A DNA stretch of 64,000 nucleotides from Candidatus Didemnitutus mandela (GCA_002591725.1 NJAL01000002.1:248001-312000); one strand, 5' to 3'; shown: positions 10,770-20,830, counted from the first letter of the stretch. Made by a program: numbers and translations. Notes: generated by a model from the letters alone, not told the origin.

Positions 10770-12160
10770 GCGACATCAGCCTACCCCCCGATTTTTATGC
10801 TTCCACTTTTGACGACAACCTGATCGTGGACCGCAACGTCGACAGTCAGACCAACGGTAGCCGTCGCGTCCCAATAGCCACGTTTATGCCAAAGCAAAAC
10901 ACAGCGTGCTGCTCCCCTCGCACGCAGTACCGAGAGCGATGGTCATGACAACGTCGTAAAGTAATTCGGCAAGGACAGCGGATCTAGTTCAGGATTCCGC
11001 AACAACTGGCTCTACAAATCGACCGGCAAAGGCGTTTATCACTATAAATACTAAATACATACCCGGAGAACTAGTGCCAGCCGAATAACCTGAATAGATT
11101 GTGCGTAATTTACCCAATCAGCGATAGCACGAAAAAAAGCCTTTTTTCGACGATCTGGACCGCCTCTACGTCGAAAGCGGTTCGCTTTCGACGTTCCTTC
11201 GACAGCGCAAAGGGTAGCAACGCGACACAACCGAGCTTCTCTCGATCCACGGCGACTTCTAGCGTTTCGAAGTCCAACAAGCAAGATCAGCACCTGGAGG
11301 ATAGTTACCGTTTCCATACCGGTCATCCCCACGTAGTCGACATCGCTTTGGATTTGCTCTCGAAATAGGCCTTCTTCGCCACGAGTAGCCGCGACAAAGT
11401 CCACGGCATCGGATCCGGCCGGCTGCTCGATCGAAGTCAGCAGCCAAGCCGCGAGATCCCCAGCTAAAGAAAGGTCTGAAGGTCGGTTGGTCTTAAATGC
11501 GTATTTTGCCCAGGTCTAGCACTCTCGCATGATCGCACCAGAATATGGTAGGGATCGCAAAGTCTGGTAAGATATTTTGATCCGCTCATCGTTTTCCCTG
11601 CGCATTGGGTACCATTCCAACGAGCCTGCTATACTGTCAGGAAATTCCCAGAAAAATACAGCAGCAGCATGTTCATCTCCTTCCATGGCTCGCAGAACCG
11701 CACCTCCCTGCCGCAGCATTGGTATACAATATCTGCTTCGTTTTATTCGACGCCTCTGACTAGCCGACGGGGAACTACGAAATTTTCCCCAGCAAAGCCG
11801 TGGGCAAAATTTCACGTCGCTCCGCAATACACGATTTCGCCCCTGCGGAATCGCCGTCGGACCCAATAGTTTGCTCTACACTCGCGACACCAAAAAAGAC
11901 TAATCGGGCAGGTCTTCTACACCAGTTCGCCCGCGAAGCGCAGCTCCAGCCGTCGTCTCCACCGCCGTTCCAGCAACCGACTCAGCTTCGGCGTTTACCT
12001 ATGCCACTGCTCCTGCGCCACATGGGGGAACGGCGCACCCAGCACCGACCCCCTGCTCGTTGATAGAGCCGTGCTGCTCCGTCACTTTCAATACTGTATT
12101 CCCGGCCGAAATATTCTAGCACTACGCGACCACAGCTCGGCGCGTTGCAAAACGATAGCG
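10770..12160 (+). pseudogene. PQQ-dependent sugar (sorbosone-type) dehydrogenase remnant with cytochrome c tail
   Basis: Coherent pieces appear in the expected order on the plus strand. Near 10780 LPPDFYASTFDDNLIV resembles the LPPGFxIxxYA start of these beta-propeller enzymes. At 11610-11720 FPEKYSSSMFISFHGSQNR matches the family signature FP-Y---F---HGSWNR. At 11830-11890 RPCGIAVGPNSLLYTRDT matches the last blade (RP-GVAVGPDGSLYISD). Near 11990-12060 GNGAPSTDPLLVD follows a degraded Cys-x-x-x-His-like region, as in a fused cytochrome c. Multiple frameshifts and stops disable it. It would have oxidised sugars in the periplasm. A perfect 12-bp inverted repeat sits inside at 11168-11194. Exact family (sorbosone versus glucose dehydrogenase) is uncertain. 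Confidence 0.58.
11168..11194. repeat. perfect 12-bp inverted repeat, 3-nt loop
   Basis: The arms acgtcgaaagcg and cgctttcgacgt are exact complements around the loop gtt. It lies within the dehydrogenase remnant and has no T-run, so it is not an obvious terminator. Confidence 0.6.
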
Positions 12161-13100
12161 GTGCCACGTGTTCGTAAGCTACGTTCGCAAGATCTGCGAC
12201 AGTAAGGTTTACGCTTCACGACCACTGAGACCTACGTAGCTCGAAAATAAATCCGCGAAACGCGTTCCAGTGGGTAGCAACAACCTAATCGAAAAACAGT
12301 ATCGCCGCATATTAGCTCAGTCCGCCATGGCTACAGTCTAAGAAATATGTCGCCCCATACCAGCGACAAAAAGGTGTTGCTTGCGCCAAACCCCGCCAGC
12401 TGTTCGCTGTGTCGGTGCTACACGAGTGCGTCCATACCGCCATAAATGAACAGCGTCAGCAAAAAACCGTGTAGAGTTAGCTCCTACACGCTTGCTGAAT
12501 CGTAAAACACGACTGTTCAGGCGCCATCAAGCACCCCGCCGAGAAGCTACCGCATGGGCCTCACAAAATTCAAGGCATTATCCGCACACGCGATTGATCA
12601 GATAAATTTCATTTTGTCGGTCGTATAGATAGCCAATGTCCTCCTAGCAATGGCAGGATCGAGTGCCGTAGCCGGCCGCCACCGAAAATTGTCCTCCGGA
12701 AGAACATCAAAACAAAATAAACCGGAACAGATCGACACCAAGCTCCGCCGCCTTGCTCCAGCGAGGGAAATTCCAACACGAGCTGATAGTCGACCGTCGT
12801 CACGGTACAGCCACGCGATATAAAGCGGCTGTTTCGCTCCGCGAACGCCATCCAAGCCGACGTGAATTACAATGATGCAAGTGTGACGTTGGGCTTTTCT
12901 GAACCAGATAATAATAAATCTAGCCGCAGCTTCCATCCTGCCAAATGGAAATACGAAATATGGATAGACGTGTTTAACAAAAGAAACACGTACTTCACGG
13001 GAATGGAAATAAAAATGCGACCACAAAAATGTTCGGCATACGTTCATCATTTCATTAAATCGCCTAAGCAGGGCCTCCTAAAAACGTCTACAGCCTCCCG
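12161..13100. other. no intact gene; one possible cysteine synthase scrap
   Basis: Nothing intact. Near 12521-12585 (plus) the frame reads HPAEKLPHGPHKIQGI, and GPHKIQG is the strongly conserved cysteine synthase loop normally preceded by EPA-S. The flanks do not align convincingly, so this may be a heavily eroded second cysK copy or chance. The rest (12600-13100) shows no family. Confidence 0.3.
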
Positions 13101-13104
13101 CCAC

Positions 13105-13530
13105 CGCGCTAGCAGCGACGCAACCCGACCGTGACCAAGATCGGGCGGCTCGACAAGGATACAGTAATTTGTTGCCCATCTGTTACCCTTGACCGACCAG
13201 AGCAAACCAGTGTATTGTCTCGCTTCACAAAATAAAAGTCCCGAAAAATTACAGCGCCACGGACAACGTCGATCTGCGACCGAAAAAGGCCAAGCGCTTC
13301 GACAGCAAAAAATTGCTGTTCATGGGCGAGAACAGACAGGGCACGCCAGAAAAGTTGCAATTTGAAATCGCGCTGACCGAAAGCCGCTGCCACCAGATAC
13401 GCCGCACGTCTCCCATGCCAAAGCTGTAAAAGCAATCACGCTCCACCACGACCCGCCCAGGCCACCTCGCTCCTGGCCAGCAGTACAATCTTCCTCTAGA
13501 CCAATTTTCCGCATGAATTCCCTCCGCTCC
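13105..13530 (+). pseudogene. rRNA small-subunit-type pseudouridine synthase (RsuA/RluB family) remnant
   Basis: Reading through three frames gives the catalytic motif TKIGRLDKDT near 13127 (family: GRLDxDTSGLLLLT), with the catalytic Asp preserved. Then come KIKVPKNYSATDNVDL near 13228 (KYKVPKxY), KKLLFMGENRQG, and IALTESRCHQIRR near 13370 (LTEGRYHQVRRM). A tail follows like the GL-LGDLAPGQYR end. The N-terminal S4 domain is not readable. Frameshifts occur between each segment. The enzyme would have isomerised a uridine in ribosomal RNA. Loss of non-essential rRNA modification enzymes is common in reduced genomes. I judge this identification strong because three ordered motifs agree. Confidence 0.78.
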
Positions 13531-14884
13531 CACCGGAGTCCACGAACCCCCCCTCAGTCTCGGCCAGGAGCAACCCGACTCCGCCTGTGCCAGAAACGGC
13601 AGTCTAAACGAAGTCCTTTTCCCGCAAATTCAACCGCCAGCTCGATACGCTCGAGCTCGTGAAACTCCGTTTCACATCCTGACAGGACCACCCTGTGATC
13701 GCCGATCTCTGCGATCAGATCGGCGCCCCAGCGACAACTGATCGAAACTGCTCCCAGCCTAGGCCAGTTTAGTAACTCCAGAAAAAGCAACGCTGCGCCC
13801 ACCAGCCTCCGTTAGAACGCTGTTTCATATAACGCTCGCCTATCTCGGCTGAAACGATGTCTTCATAACGTTCTAGCTTAAAGGCTTTAGGATTTTCAAA
13901 GCTATCGGCCAAGGCAGCGCGAAGCTCGACGAAGTGCAGCGGAAAATTTTTCAACGCCACGCACACCCCGGAAAGTTTTCCCGCCATTGGCAACTGGGTC
14001 GCCGCCACGCCTAGGCCCGGCAACAATACCAAGACTGCGATTCAAACAGTGTTGACGCGCCATACAAAAATTTTCCGAAAAAGCCGCTAAAAAATAGACA
14101 TGTGGAGCTAGTGGCCACCGTCAATATCGATATTCCCTCCCTCGTAAGCGCGCTCGGCTCCAAATCAAAATACAACTAGCTTCGTATCGAACACTGCTTT
14201 GCAGATCGCGTGGGCGAGCAGCGCGCACTCACATCGATGTTTTTTACGATGCCGGTAGGACATTGTAAGCATGCAAACACAACACATGTCTCAAGGCACT
14301 CGCTCCATATTCGCAACCGTACCGCATACGCGCGTTGTACGCTCTTTTTTGTCAACAAATAATTATTTATCAATTATTTAAAATTTCTTACATAACACAC
14401 AGAAGATGCACAAAAGATGAACAAGACCGACAGCAAGGGGACGGAACACCACGGCGATTTTAGAACTATTCGTGGCGACAGCAGGTTCGATTGTCATAGG
14501 AACCGCCAGTATGCACGAGCTAAAATCTTAAAAAACGCTTAATCACGTGCAAAAGGTATTTAAATATCGCACTATATAGTACCATTTTCGCCATTGGAGC
14601 CACACGGACAAATCGGACTTTGCAATACTGGTGGTATTAAAGGAAGAGCCGATTTCTCCCGAGCGTTGAGAATTTACCTAACGGTTCGTGGTTGCGACGA
14701 TTAACACCACAGCAGCCATCGACCGCGCCGAAGGGTTCTCTTAGCGCACAAAACTGAAGAAGCAAACCAAACAATTGTGCCCAGCTGTGCCAGCGCGCCA
14801 CCAAATACAGCCAAGACACTGAGTAAGGCGTTTTTCGGTGAAGAAGGCGTTGACGGTCTATTAGAACTGGAGAAAACATGTTCC
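13531..14884. other. no intact gene; unrecognised remnants
   Basis: The minus strand at 13554-14032 contains coherent-looking fragments (MVLLPGLGVAAT, FERYxDIVSAEIGERY-like) but no family could be fixed. 14040-14884 is AT-rich and shows no gene, apart from the likely ribosome site just before 14885. Confidence 0.4.
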
Positions 14885-15577
14885 ATGTTCATAATTCTCG
14901 GAACCGACGGAAAGGAGTACGGACCAGTCGAAACCTATCGCGTGCATGAGTGGATCGCCGACAGCCGGGCCAATCTGGAAACGAGAGCGCGCCGGGACAG
15001 CGAGACAGAATGGAAGACCTTGGGCAATTTTCCCGAATTTAAGGCCCCCCCCGCCGCAGCCACCTCAGCCGTCATGCCGGACGTGGCGAAGCCGTCGCCA
15101 GCTGTAAAGCTGGAGCCAGCCGATCACATCATTCGTCTCACTGCGGCTCTTTTTGATTTGACTTTTAGTGTGCTGTGCATCGCCCCGAGCTGGCTTATGG
15201 TCGGCACGAACACGCTGTTAGCAATCCTGCAAGGCAAAGAGCAATTTGACAAGCTGGGGACCGCGCAATCAGGCGCTGGATTGGTATTAGTGGGCGTCGA
15301 TATCCTACTGGTGATTACCGTTCAAACGATTCTTCTCACGATGCGCGGACAGAGCCTTGGTAAACTTTGTCTTAAGATCCGCATCGTGCGTTTGATCGAC
15401 GAAGGCCCCCCAGGCTTCATTCACGCAGTTCTCCTCCGCTGGTGGCTGATTTCGCTGTTGAGCGTAGTGCCATTTGTCGGTCGGTTCTTCCCAATCGTAA
15501 ACGTCTGTTTCATCTTCCGCACCGACCGCCGCTGTATTCACGACCTGATTGCGGGAACGAAGGTCGTGAAAGCCTAA
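14885..15577 (+). CDS. GYF_2 / RDD-domain membrane protein
   Basis: The 230-residue protein opens with a GYF_2-like domain (MFIILGTDGKEYGPVETYRV, residues 1-55), then a Pro/Ala linker. An RDD family membrane domain occupies about 80-230, with hydrophobic segments near 90-115, 125-150 and 190-215. The RDD-type Asp occurs in TAALFDLTFSV and the loop signature in LGKLCLKIRIV. The ATG at 14885 is preceded at a slightly long spacing by ggag (14869-14872); the upstream open frame to 14777 lacks homology. RDD proteins are integral inner-membrane proteins of mostly unknown transport or accessory function. The gene converges on the decayed DoxX gene to its right. Confidence 0.85.
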   Translation: MFIILGTDGKEYGPVETYRVHEWIADSRANLETRARRDSETEWKTLGNFPEFKAPPAAATSAVMPDVAKPSPAVKLEPADHIIRLTAALFDLTFSVLCIAPSWLMVGTNTLLAILQGKEQFDKLGTAQSGAGLVLVGVDILLVITVQTILLTMRGQSLGKLCLKIRIVRLIDEGPPGFIHAVLLRWWLISLLSVVPFVGRFFPIVNVCFIFRTDRRCIHDLIAGTKVVKA

Positions 15578-15607
15578 ACGGGCCGATACTGAGCCAGAGC
15601 TAGATCT

Positions 15608-16058
15608 TCACCGATTTACCAACCAACACGGCATCAAGCAGGGATTTCCTGGGCTCAACGTAAGAACCAGCGCAGCAACCGGAAGAAAAAACGGTGCCAC
15701 ATCGGTGAATTTGTCAGTGCTGCTGAGAATCGTGTACAACAGTTCGTTTTTCGCAATTACGTATGCCACGGTCATTGTAAAAGTGATCCGATAGAGGGGC
15801 GAGGCGTACCATAGAGCCCGAGCCGCAAGAGCGGCGCCGCCCAGACACTCAGCAGAACCGGCCGCGATCGCATTCAGTCTTGGCACCGGCAGGTTGAAGC
15901 TCGTAAAGAAGGCCATAGTATTTTTGAGGTATCTGAGCTTTCCCCAGCTGGACTGCATTAAGGACCAACCACACCAGAAATGAAACGCAAAAAGAAACGG
16001 CTACTGGCAGATACAAGGCAAACGGATCGAATTTATCGAGCAATACGGAAAGTTTCAT
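15608..16058 (-). pseudogene. DoxX-family membrane protein remnant (fourth gene of the RiPP operon)
   Basis: The ATG at 16058 starts MKLSVLLDKFDPFALYL with a hydrophobic helix. A frameshift near 15930 moves the rest into another frame, which reads FFTSFNLPVPRLNAIAAGSA then ECLGGAALAARAL and ends FLPVAALVLTLSPGN. These match DoxX helices (FFASLGIPFPELNAYLAGATEL; PF-LLAAL-L--GPG). DoxX proteins are four-helix membrane proteins. In hvfABCD, gigABCD and bufferin operons a DoxX protein follows the DUF692 and DUF2063 genes. The same order here, on the same strand and directly downstream of them, marks it as the membrane component of that pathway. It is disabled by at least one frameshift. Confidence 0.8.
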
Positions 16059-16149
16059 GGGAGATGTGAGGAGCAGAAAACGGGGTTCGTCCGGTTTTTT
16101 TGCACCGAAAAAACCAGCCCAAGACCCATCGATATTACAAAACTAACTT

Positions 16150-16770
16150 TTAGCTTTTTCGGACCAGCTCTTGCACGAACGGAGAAATGGCAGCGACCCG
16201 CTTATAACAAATTGTATTGCCGATCGTGTACATGATAGAATTGTAGAGTAGGTATATGCGATTGCAAAAAGCAAAACTTTTCTCTCGCCGCAGATTTCAG
16301 GCCGCCATTCGGCATATTTCTAGCATCAGCGCAAAGCGCGCTGCGTTTCATCGCCACATTGAAACCGCCGAACGCGCAATCGAGATCGAACAACGCAAAG
16401 TAGGGTTCAAACCAGATCCAAAGGTTCGCTAGATTGGTGCTTTTTAGTTTCTCCGCAGTTAATATCGTTTGCTTCTATCTATCGAAGACGACGATCTGCA
16501 CCCAATCGAACAACATCATCTGGCATACTTCGTGTGCACCTCAGTCCTTCGCAGATGAAGCGCCTGAAGTGCGCCAAGAAACTGAGCAGCGTGTAAGACA
16601 CCGACTGGTATTTCGTGAGATAAATCTCGGCCAGCTGCATGAATTTCCGTTCGCAAATTCAGCGCACAGGTCGGGACAATCGTAGTAAACGTCTTCAAAC
16701 ACACGAAATCAGTAACACCGCTAGTAAGTCTCGACCAGCTCAAGCGTCGTAAAACGGTTGTTTGGCTTCA
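16150..16770 (-). pseudogene. DUF2063 (HvfC/BufC-type RiPP partner) remnant
   Basis: On the minus strand, frames near 16720-16560 give FRVFEDVYYDCPDLCAEF, then FMQLAEIYLTKYQSVSYTL and FLAHFRRFI. These fit the DUF2063 pattern (ED-P-L---LG--F--LA-AYL--HPS-SFTLR-LG--F--FL). Near 16393 the C-terminal domain reads FDLDCAFGGFNVAMKRSA, then FYHVHDRQYNLL, corresponding to FDLDYAV-AF-VAMK---- and the YYRP-D--EY-LL end. Stops and frame changes separate the pieces. In related RiPP systems (MbnC, HvfC, BufC) this protein binds the precursor and works with the DUF692 iron oxidase. It lies between that gene and the DoxX gene, as expected. Confidence 0.68.
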
Positions 16771-16849
16771 CGAGCTGTGCAGCCACATCAGCGGTGCAGC
16801 AACCGCTGCATCCATATAAATATGCAGTGTGCGCGAGGCGGCACTAAGC

Positions 16850-17686
16850 GGACATAAAACCACAGTTCAAAACACATGCTGCAGTCCCTTCAGGCGCCTC
16901 AACCGAAGCCGGTCTAGTCGGGCCGCAAGCTTCCTCCTTTTCGCAGCTCGGCTCGTTTAGTTGGTGCATGGAGCCTACTTTGGGCTTTTGTTTTTCGCTT
17001 CGAAAGGATAGGAGTTTTTCGTCCAATTCGAGGAGGGTAGAATACGCATAAAGTTTCCACACCGAATTAAGCCCAAAGCGGTCGTGCATGTTCCCCAGAT
17101 GTGTTTCTGAACCTTCGTGTATCTGGCGAATACGCATCTGCGCGACGAAGCGATGCTGGATGTTTCTCACATCGAAAAGAACTCCGCAGCCAGAGCTTCT
17201 GACACCCCCTTGAGGAATTTCCGCTCTATCTATTTTCGGAAGCGTAAAACTTGACGGAGTTACTAACGTTTTCGAAGCAGATGGTGATTTCGAAGGAATC
17301 GCGAACCTGGCAGGTTTTTTCGGCAGTGCGCTTTCGCCGCCGCAAACGTATAAGGCATCCGCAGGAGGTCGCGAAAAAACGTTCCATTTACGTTGCCTCA
17401 ACAAATATGACAGGAAAACATAGGATATGTTCGCACACGCCAGCCAACGCAAGTGGTCGCAACCGAGCGAATCGGCGGAGTCGATACGCCACGCTGGACT
17501 ACGCGATATTGCTCGAGTATTTGATCCAGCATATCAAGCGGGCGGCTAGGGTCGAGCATGAAGTTCTCGGAAATGATATCGAACCATCCGCAACGGTCTT
17601 CTTCGAGAGAATATGCTGATAATCGAGAACCAGGAGGCCGATCACCATGCCACAGTTGGTCTGGACGTTGAAGGTGTTAACAGCCA
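16850..17686 (-). pseudogene. DUF692 multinuclear non-haem iron oxidase (MbnB/HvfB/BufB-type) remnant
   Basis: An ATG at 17686 starts a frame with GMVIGLLVLDYQHILSKK (family: GIGLR--HY--IL---P). Then frames shift to WFDIISENFMLDPSRPLDML and LDQILEQYRVVQ, the DUF692 signature WFEVISENFM---G-P---LD-I-E-YPVVLHG. Further on come LRMPYTFAAAKAH, CGVLFDVRNIQ (CG-LLDVNN), IRQIHEGSETH (IGQIHLAGH) and VWKLYAYSTLLELDEKLLSF (VW-LYA---------LLEWD--IPSF). The metal-binding pattern is partly retained: E of ISENF, D and N of the DVNN motif (N lost), and H of QIH. These TIM-barrel enzymes use two or three irons to convert peptide cysteines into oxazolone/thioamide, thiooxazole and related groups. At least four frameshifts make the gene dead. 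Confidence 0.85.
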
Positions 17687-17741
17687 TAATAAGATAAGAG
17701 AATTGAGCTGAAGCCTTTGTAAACGCAAAACTAATGAGAGC

Positions 17742-17775
17742 GAAAAGATGGCCGGCTCTTGAAGCGCTGGCCATC
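17742..17775 (-). terminator. hairpin plus T-run between precursor and DUF692 gene (attenuator-like)
   Basis: On the minus strand gatggcc and ggccatc (7-bp perfect arms; 17769-17775 and 17747-17753) are followed by tttt. It sits in the 140-bp gap after the precursor stop and before the DUF692 start. That is where a partial terminator would let the precursor be made in excess of its enzymes. Confidence 0.6.
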
Positions 17776-17825
17776 CTCAAAACAAAACGACTGTATTTGG
17801 AGAGGTAGTCGGGGACGGATCAACT

Positions 17826-18013
17826 ACTTCTTGTCGTCCTTTTTCTTGCCCATCGCCGCGTAGCCACCCTTGCATTTGCAGCCGTGCTTCGTGTCTTTTT
17901 TTTACCATCGCGCACAGCGGCCTGGCCAACGTTGATGGCAGCGGACGTCTTCGAAACCAGGGTGGCCGGCAAGCGCAACGACGGTGAGGAGGGCTCTGGA
18001 TTGATTTATTCAT
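17826..18013 (-). pseudogene. small secreted Cys/Lys-rich peptide, putative RiPP precursor (frameshifted)
   Basis: From the ATG at 18013 the frame reads MNKS. One frame over it continues ALLTVVALAG, and the third frame gives PATLVSKTSAAINVGQAAV. After a run of eight A (17897-17904 on the plus strand as T) the sequence reads KDTKHGCKCKGGYAAMG and KKKDDKK before a stop at 17826. Together this is a roughly 60-residue peptide with a signal peptide (KxxLLTVVALAGxLVSxTSA) and a short Lys-rich core holding two cysteines (GCKCKGG). Position directly upstream of a DUF692 gene, size and export signal are those of HvfA/BufA-type precursors. The core is unlike the EGKCG repeats or four-Cys bufferins I know, so it may be a distinct subclass. 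Three frame changes are needed, so the reconstruction is an inference. Confidence 0.5.
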
Positions 18014-18199
18014 AAAGATTATGTTTTTTCCAAGACAGCAGCACCATACCACAAGTCGCTGGGAAAGATAAGAAAAGTACGTTACGGTCGGTAGCAGCCG
18101 AAAAAAAGCGAGTTATTCAAGTGCTGATAGCCAGCATAGGGAAAACTAAGCCAAACACGAGCCGAATACCAGCAAGTTGAATCGAGAGTGCATTGCTTC

Positions 18200-19000
18200 T
18201 CCTCGCCACTCTCACTAATCGAACATAACGACTCAGCACCGGACTAGCAGCAAAAACATAGACTTTCTTCTCCGTTCAAACGATTCTATCTACCATCAAC
18301 TCGCCGCCGTCGAAGCAGCAGAGGTTATCGAGACACTAGCGCCCACCAGATCGGAATACGCAGTGTCGAGCCAATAAAGCTCGACCTGTCGAGAGCGAGT
18401 TAAGCAATAGGTTAACAACGCGATTCGCAGCCGCAAAGGCGCCTGGCAACGCGGGATCATTCACAGTCGCAATTTCCTCATCGCCACACATCGTGCACTG
18501 GTTATACCGTCACTTCAGAGTCAAATGGCGACAAAAACTCCACCATCCCCCGCCCAACCGCACCAATTCCTAGTAGAAACACGCCTTGCCCAATTTCGTG
18601 AAGCGATCGTTCAGGTAGCGCCAACTCCGTGCAGACTGTCCTTGTTGCGCAATTGCAAATGCAAGCTGCGCGTCAGCACAAGCATGCTAGCAATCATCTG
18701 ATGGGTGATCAGACACACGGGTCGGCGAATACCTGCGAAGCAATTGTAGCAACGACACCGCGCACTTTAATCGCCTCCCAAAAATTGTCGTAGTCGTAAG
18801 TTTTGTAACCAGCCGTCGGCAGCGAAACACAGTGGAGTTTATCGAAACGCATGACATCGGCCACGTCTAGCTAACCATAGGAAACACAGAATCCACAGCA
18901 CTCTGCATCAAAACCGACAGGGTCAAAAACTGGACTAGACGAGGTTATATCCAATTTTTTAACTCGCGTTGCAACAGCTCGAGTACATCGGGAAAGGAGT
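18200..19000 (-). pseudogene. D-isomer-specific 2-hydroxyacid dehydrogenase remnant
   Basis: Minus-strand frames give HCVSLPTAGYKTYDYDNFWE near 18830, then VRGVVATI and SQVFADP. These fit V-LPTAGYD--D---F--RGV-ATN-S-VFAEP. Near 18600 LPERSLHEIG then FLLGIGAVGRGMVEFLSPFD follow, giving the NAD-binding GxGxxG motif. The C-terminal catalytic Arg/Glu/His region is not readable. Stops and frame changes are frequent. The enzyme would reduce 2-keto acids or oxidise D-2-hydroxy acids; exact substrate is unknown. It lies just upstream of the RiPP operon on the same strand but belongs to a different module. Confidence 0.68.
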
Positions 19001-19189
19001 TCTTAATTGCTTCAGATCGTCTTCACAGACGCAGTGTCTGGCTCGCTTCCTTCAGCTAAAACGAAAAGCCCTCAAAGCAGAGTCGCAAGTAGAATAAATC
19101 GGAAATTTCCTGGGCAACGCTTACCAGATTTTTGTGCAATCCGCCGGTTTTTGACACATAGGGCCGCCTTTCCTAGATACCAAAAGAAT

Positions 19190-20830
19190 CTTAGAACTCA
19201 TGCACACTCACGAGCGCCCCGATAGCCCGGAAGGCGCCATCGGGCACACGCCGACCTGTAGTCCACACGGAGGCGAGCCTCGTTGTCACGAATATTTGTC
19301 TGCCATACTTGGGACAAAAAATTAAGGAACACTGTTCCGGTGTACACCTTGCACTTCTTGCCTTGCAACGACCGTCCAAAGGTCTCTTAGGCCACGATCC
19401 AAGCTTCCGAAATCAGCGGTGTTCTCGCTGAGCATCAGATTACCGTTTACGTGTGCACTCCGGGCAGCACATCGTAGGAGCTAAACTTGTCGGCCACTTT
19501 CTGGGCGTACGTAATAAGTTCAGCAGCGTCCTACCCAGTCCGTCAATCGAACAGATTCCAATTTGAATCGTAGTGACGGCCTTGGTATCGAAGCTGTGCA
19601 TAGATCCCATGTCAGATGACAGCGCGGATGCAAAATGCCAGCAGGGAAATTGATATTGTTCTGCGTGGGATCGAAGTAGGCGCTTACCATCCGGTGGCAT
19701 CATCACTCATTCGCTCTTGTCGACGAGCTGGCTGAGTTTCGCGAGGCAGGAACAGACATCAAAATCGGTCGGCACACGCACATTGGCGAAATACGAATCG
19801 AGTCGGCGATCGACCACCAAATTCGCTGCGCTGCCAGCGCAGCTTCACACGGGCGTACGACTGCAATACAATGCCGTAGAAACGGAAGACTTTGTTCTCA
19901 AACAGAGCTGCAAGATGCAGATCGAAAATGCATAACACTTATTATAACGCAAATTTGGTTTTCTATTCCACGATGGAATGAAACTTCAGCTGCTACTGCA
20001 ACCCTGAGAAAAATGCCGGCTGCCCGACGATGATTTCTTCCACCGTCGCATCGCCAATACAGTGACTCAGAAGGTGGAGGATAAGCGGAAAGTCCGGAAA
20101 CATCCCAACGATGCTTTCCCGACCGGAATCTTGTTGTACTTAAAGGAGAAAAACGTGCAGCTTGATGAAATACTTTTGGCCCTGCGGCCAGCGCTTTTCA
20201 GTGGCGAACACCGTCTCAGCCTCGGCCTGAACATCTACCAGCTTGTCGCCCGCGAGGGCAAACAGCTTCGCCACGTGCACGAGAAGCACGGCACGTTCTT
20301 TTTTATAACGGTTTGAAAAGTAATAACCTTTAGTCGAAAGATTCAACCCGCCTTTGCACGCACTGAATGCGTTCACCATTTTCCCGGAAACATCAACATA
20401 TAGTCAAAAAAAATAGCAGCAACGCTCCTGTTGCTCAACTGAGCAAGTGTTCACGCAAGACTCTCAGGCAAGTTGAAAGCTGCCATCTGATCGAGATCCG
20501 TCCGTACCAGATTAAAGACCGGCTGCATCGATCGGCCGGCCTTCTGGTCAACAAACCCGACTCGTACGAGCAGGCAGCGGCTGTCTTAAACGCGCTTTTG
20601 AGGGCCATCTGGCTATGTTGCTCGAGTTTGTTTAAAGCTCCATAGCGAGACCTGTCGGCAGGAACCGGGTTTCTTATCTGCCAGTTGCCGAAAACGCAGC
20701 GCGCAAAGCCGGTATCCAGGGGGATAGACCGGTCTTTACAGTGGACGTTGAGGCGTAGCCGGCTGCAGCGCTGGCTAATCGCACCCGCAACAACAGGTTG
20801 GCACCAGCCATTCAAAGACATACTCAAAAG
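19190..20830 (-). pseudogene. M13-family zinc metallopeptidase (PepO/neprilysin-like) remnant
   Basis: Long ordered matches run across this span. They begin with the N-terminal DTGFARCVFGNWQIRNPVPA (family: DDFFRYANGNWL-R-PIPAD) and RYGALNKLEQHS, then GGLNLSTKGYYF and VHVAKLFALAGD. VEEIIVGQPAFFSGL and VSAYFDPTQNNINFPAGIL (family VNAYYDP--N-I-FPAGIL) follow, then VNGNLMLSENTADFGSL (VNG-LTLGENIAD-GGL) and FLNFLSQVWQTNI (FFL-WAQVWR). The zinc motif HExxH region is eroded: the frame reads MGSMHSFD where GHExTHxFD is expected, so the first His and Glu are gone. Several frameshifts and stops confirm loss of function. These enzymes cut short peptides outside the cytoplasm. Confidence 0.88.

Noticed and set aside
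16844-17452. 202-residue minus-strand open frame as an intact protein
   Set aside because: It covers only parts of a DUF692 enzyme, with other parts in neighbouring frames.
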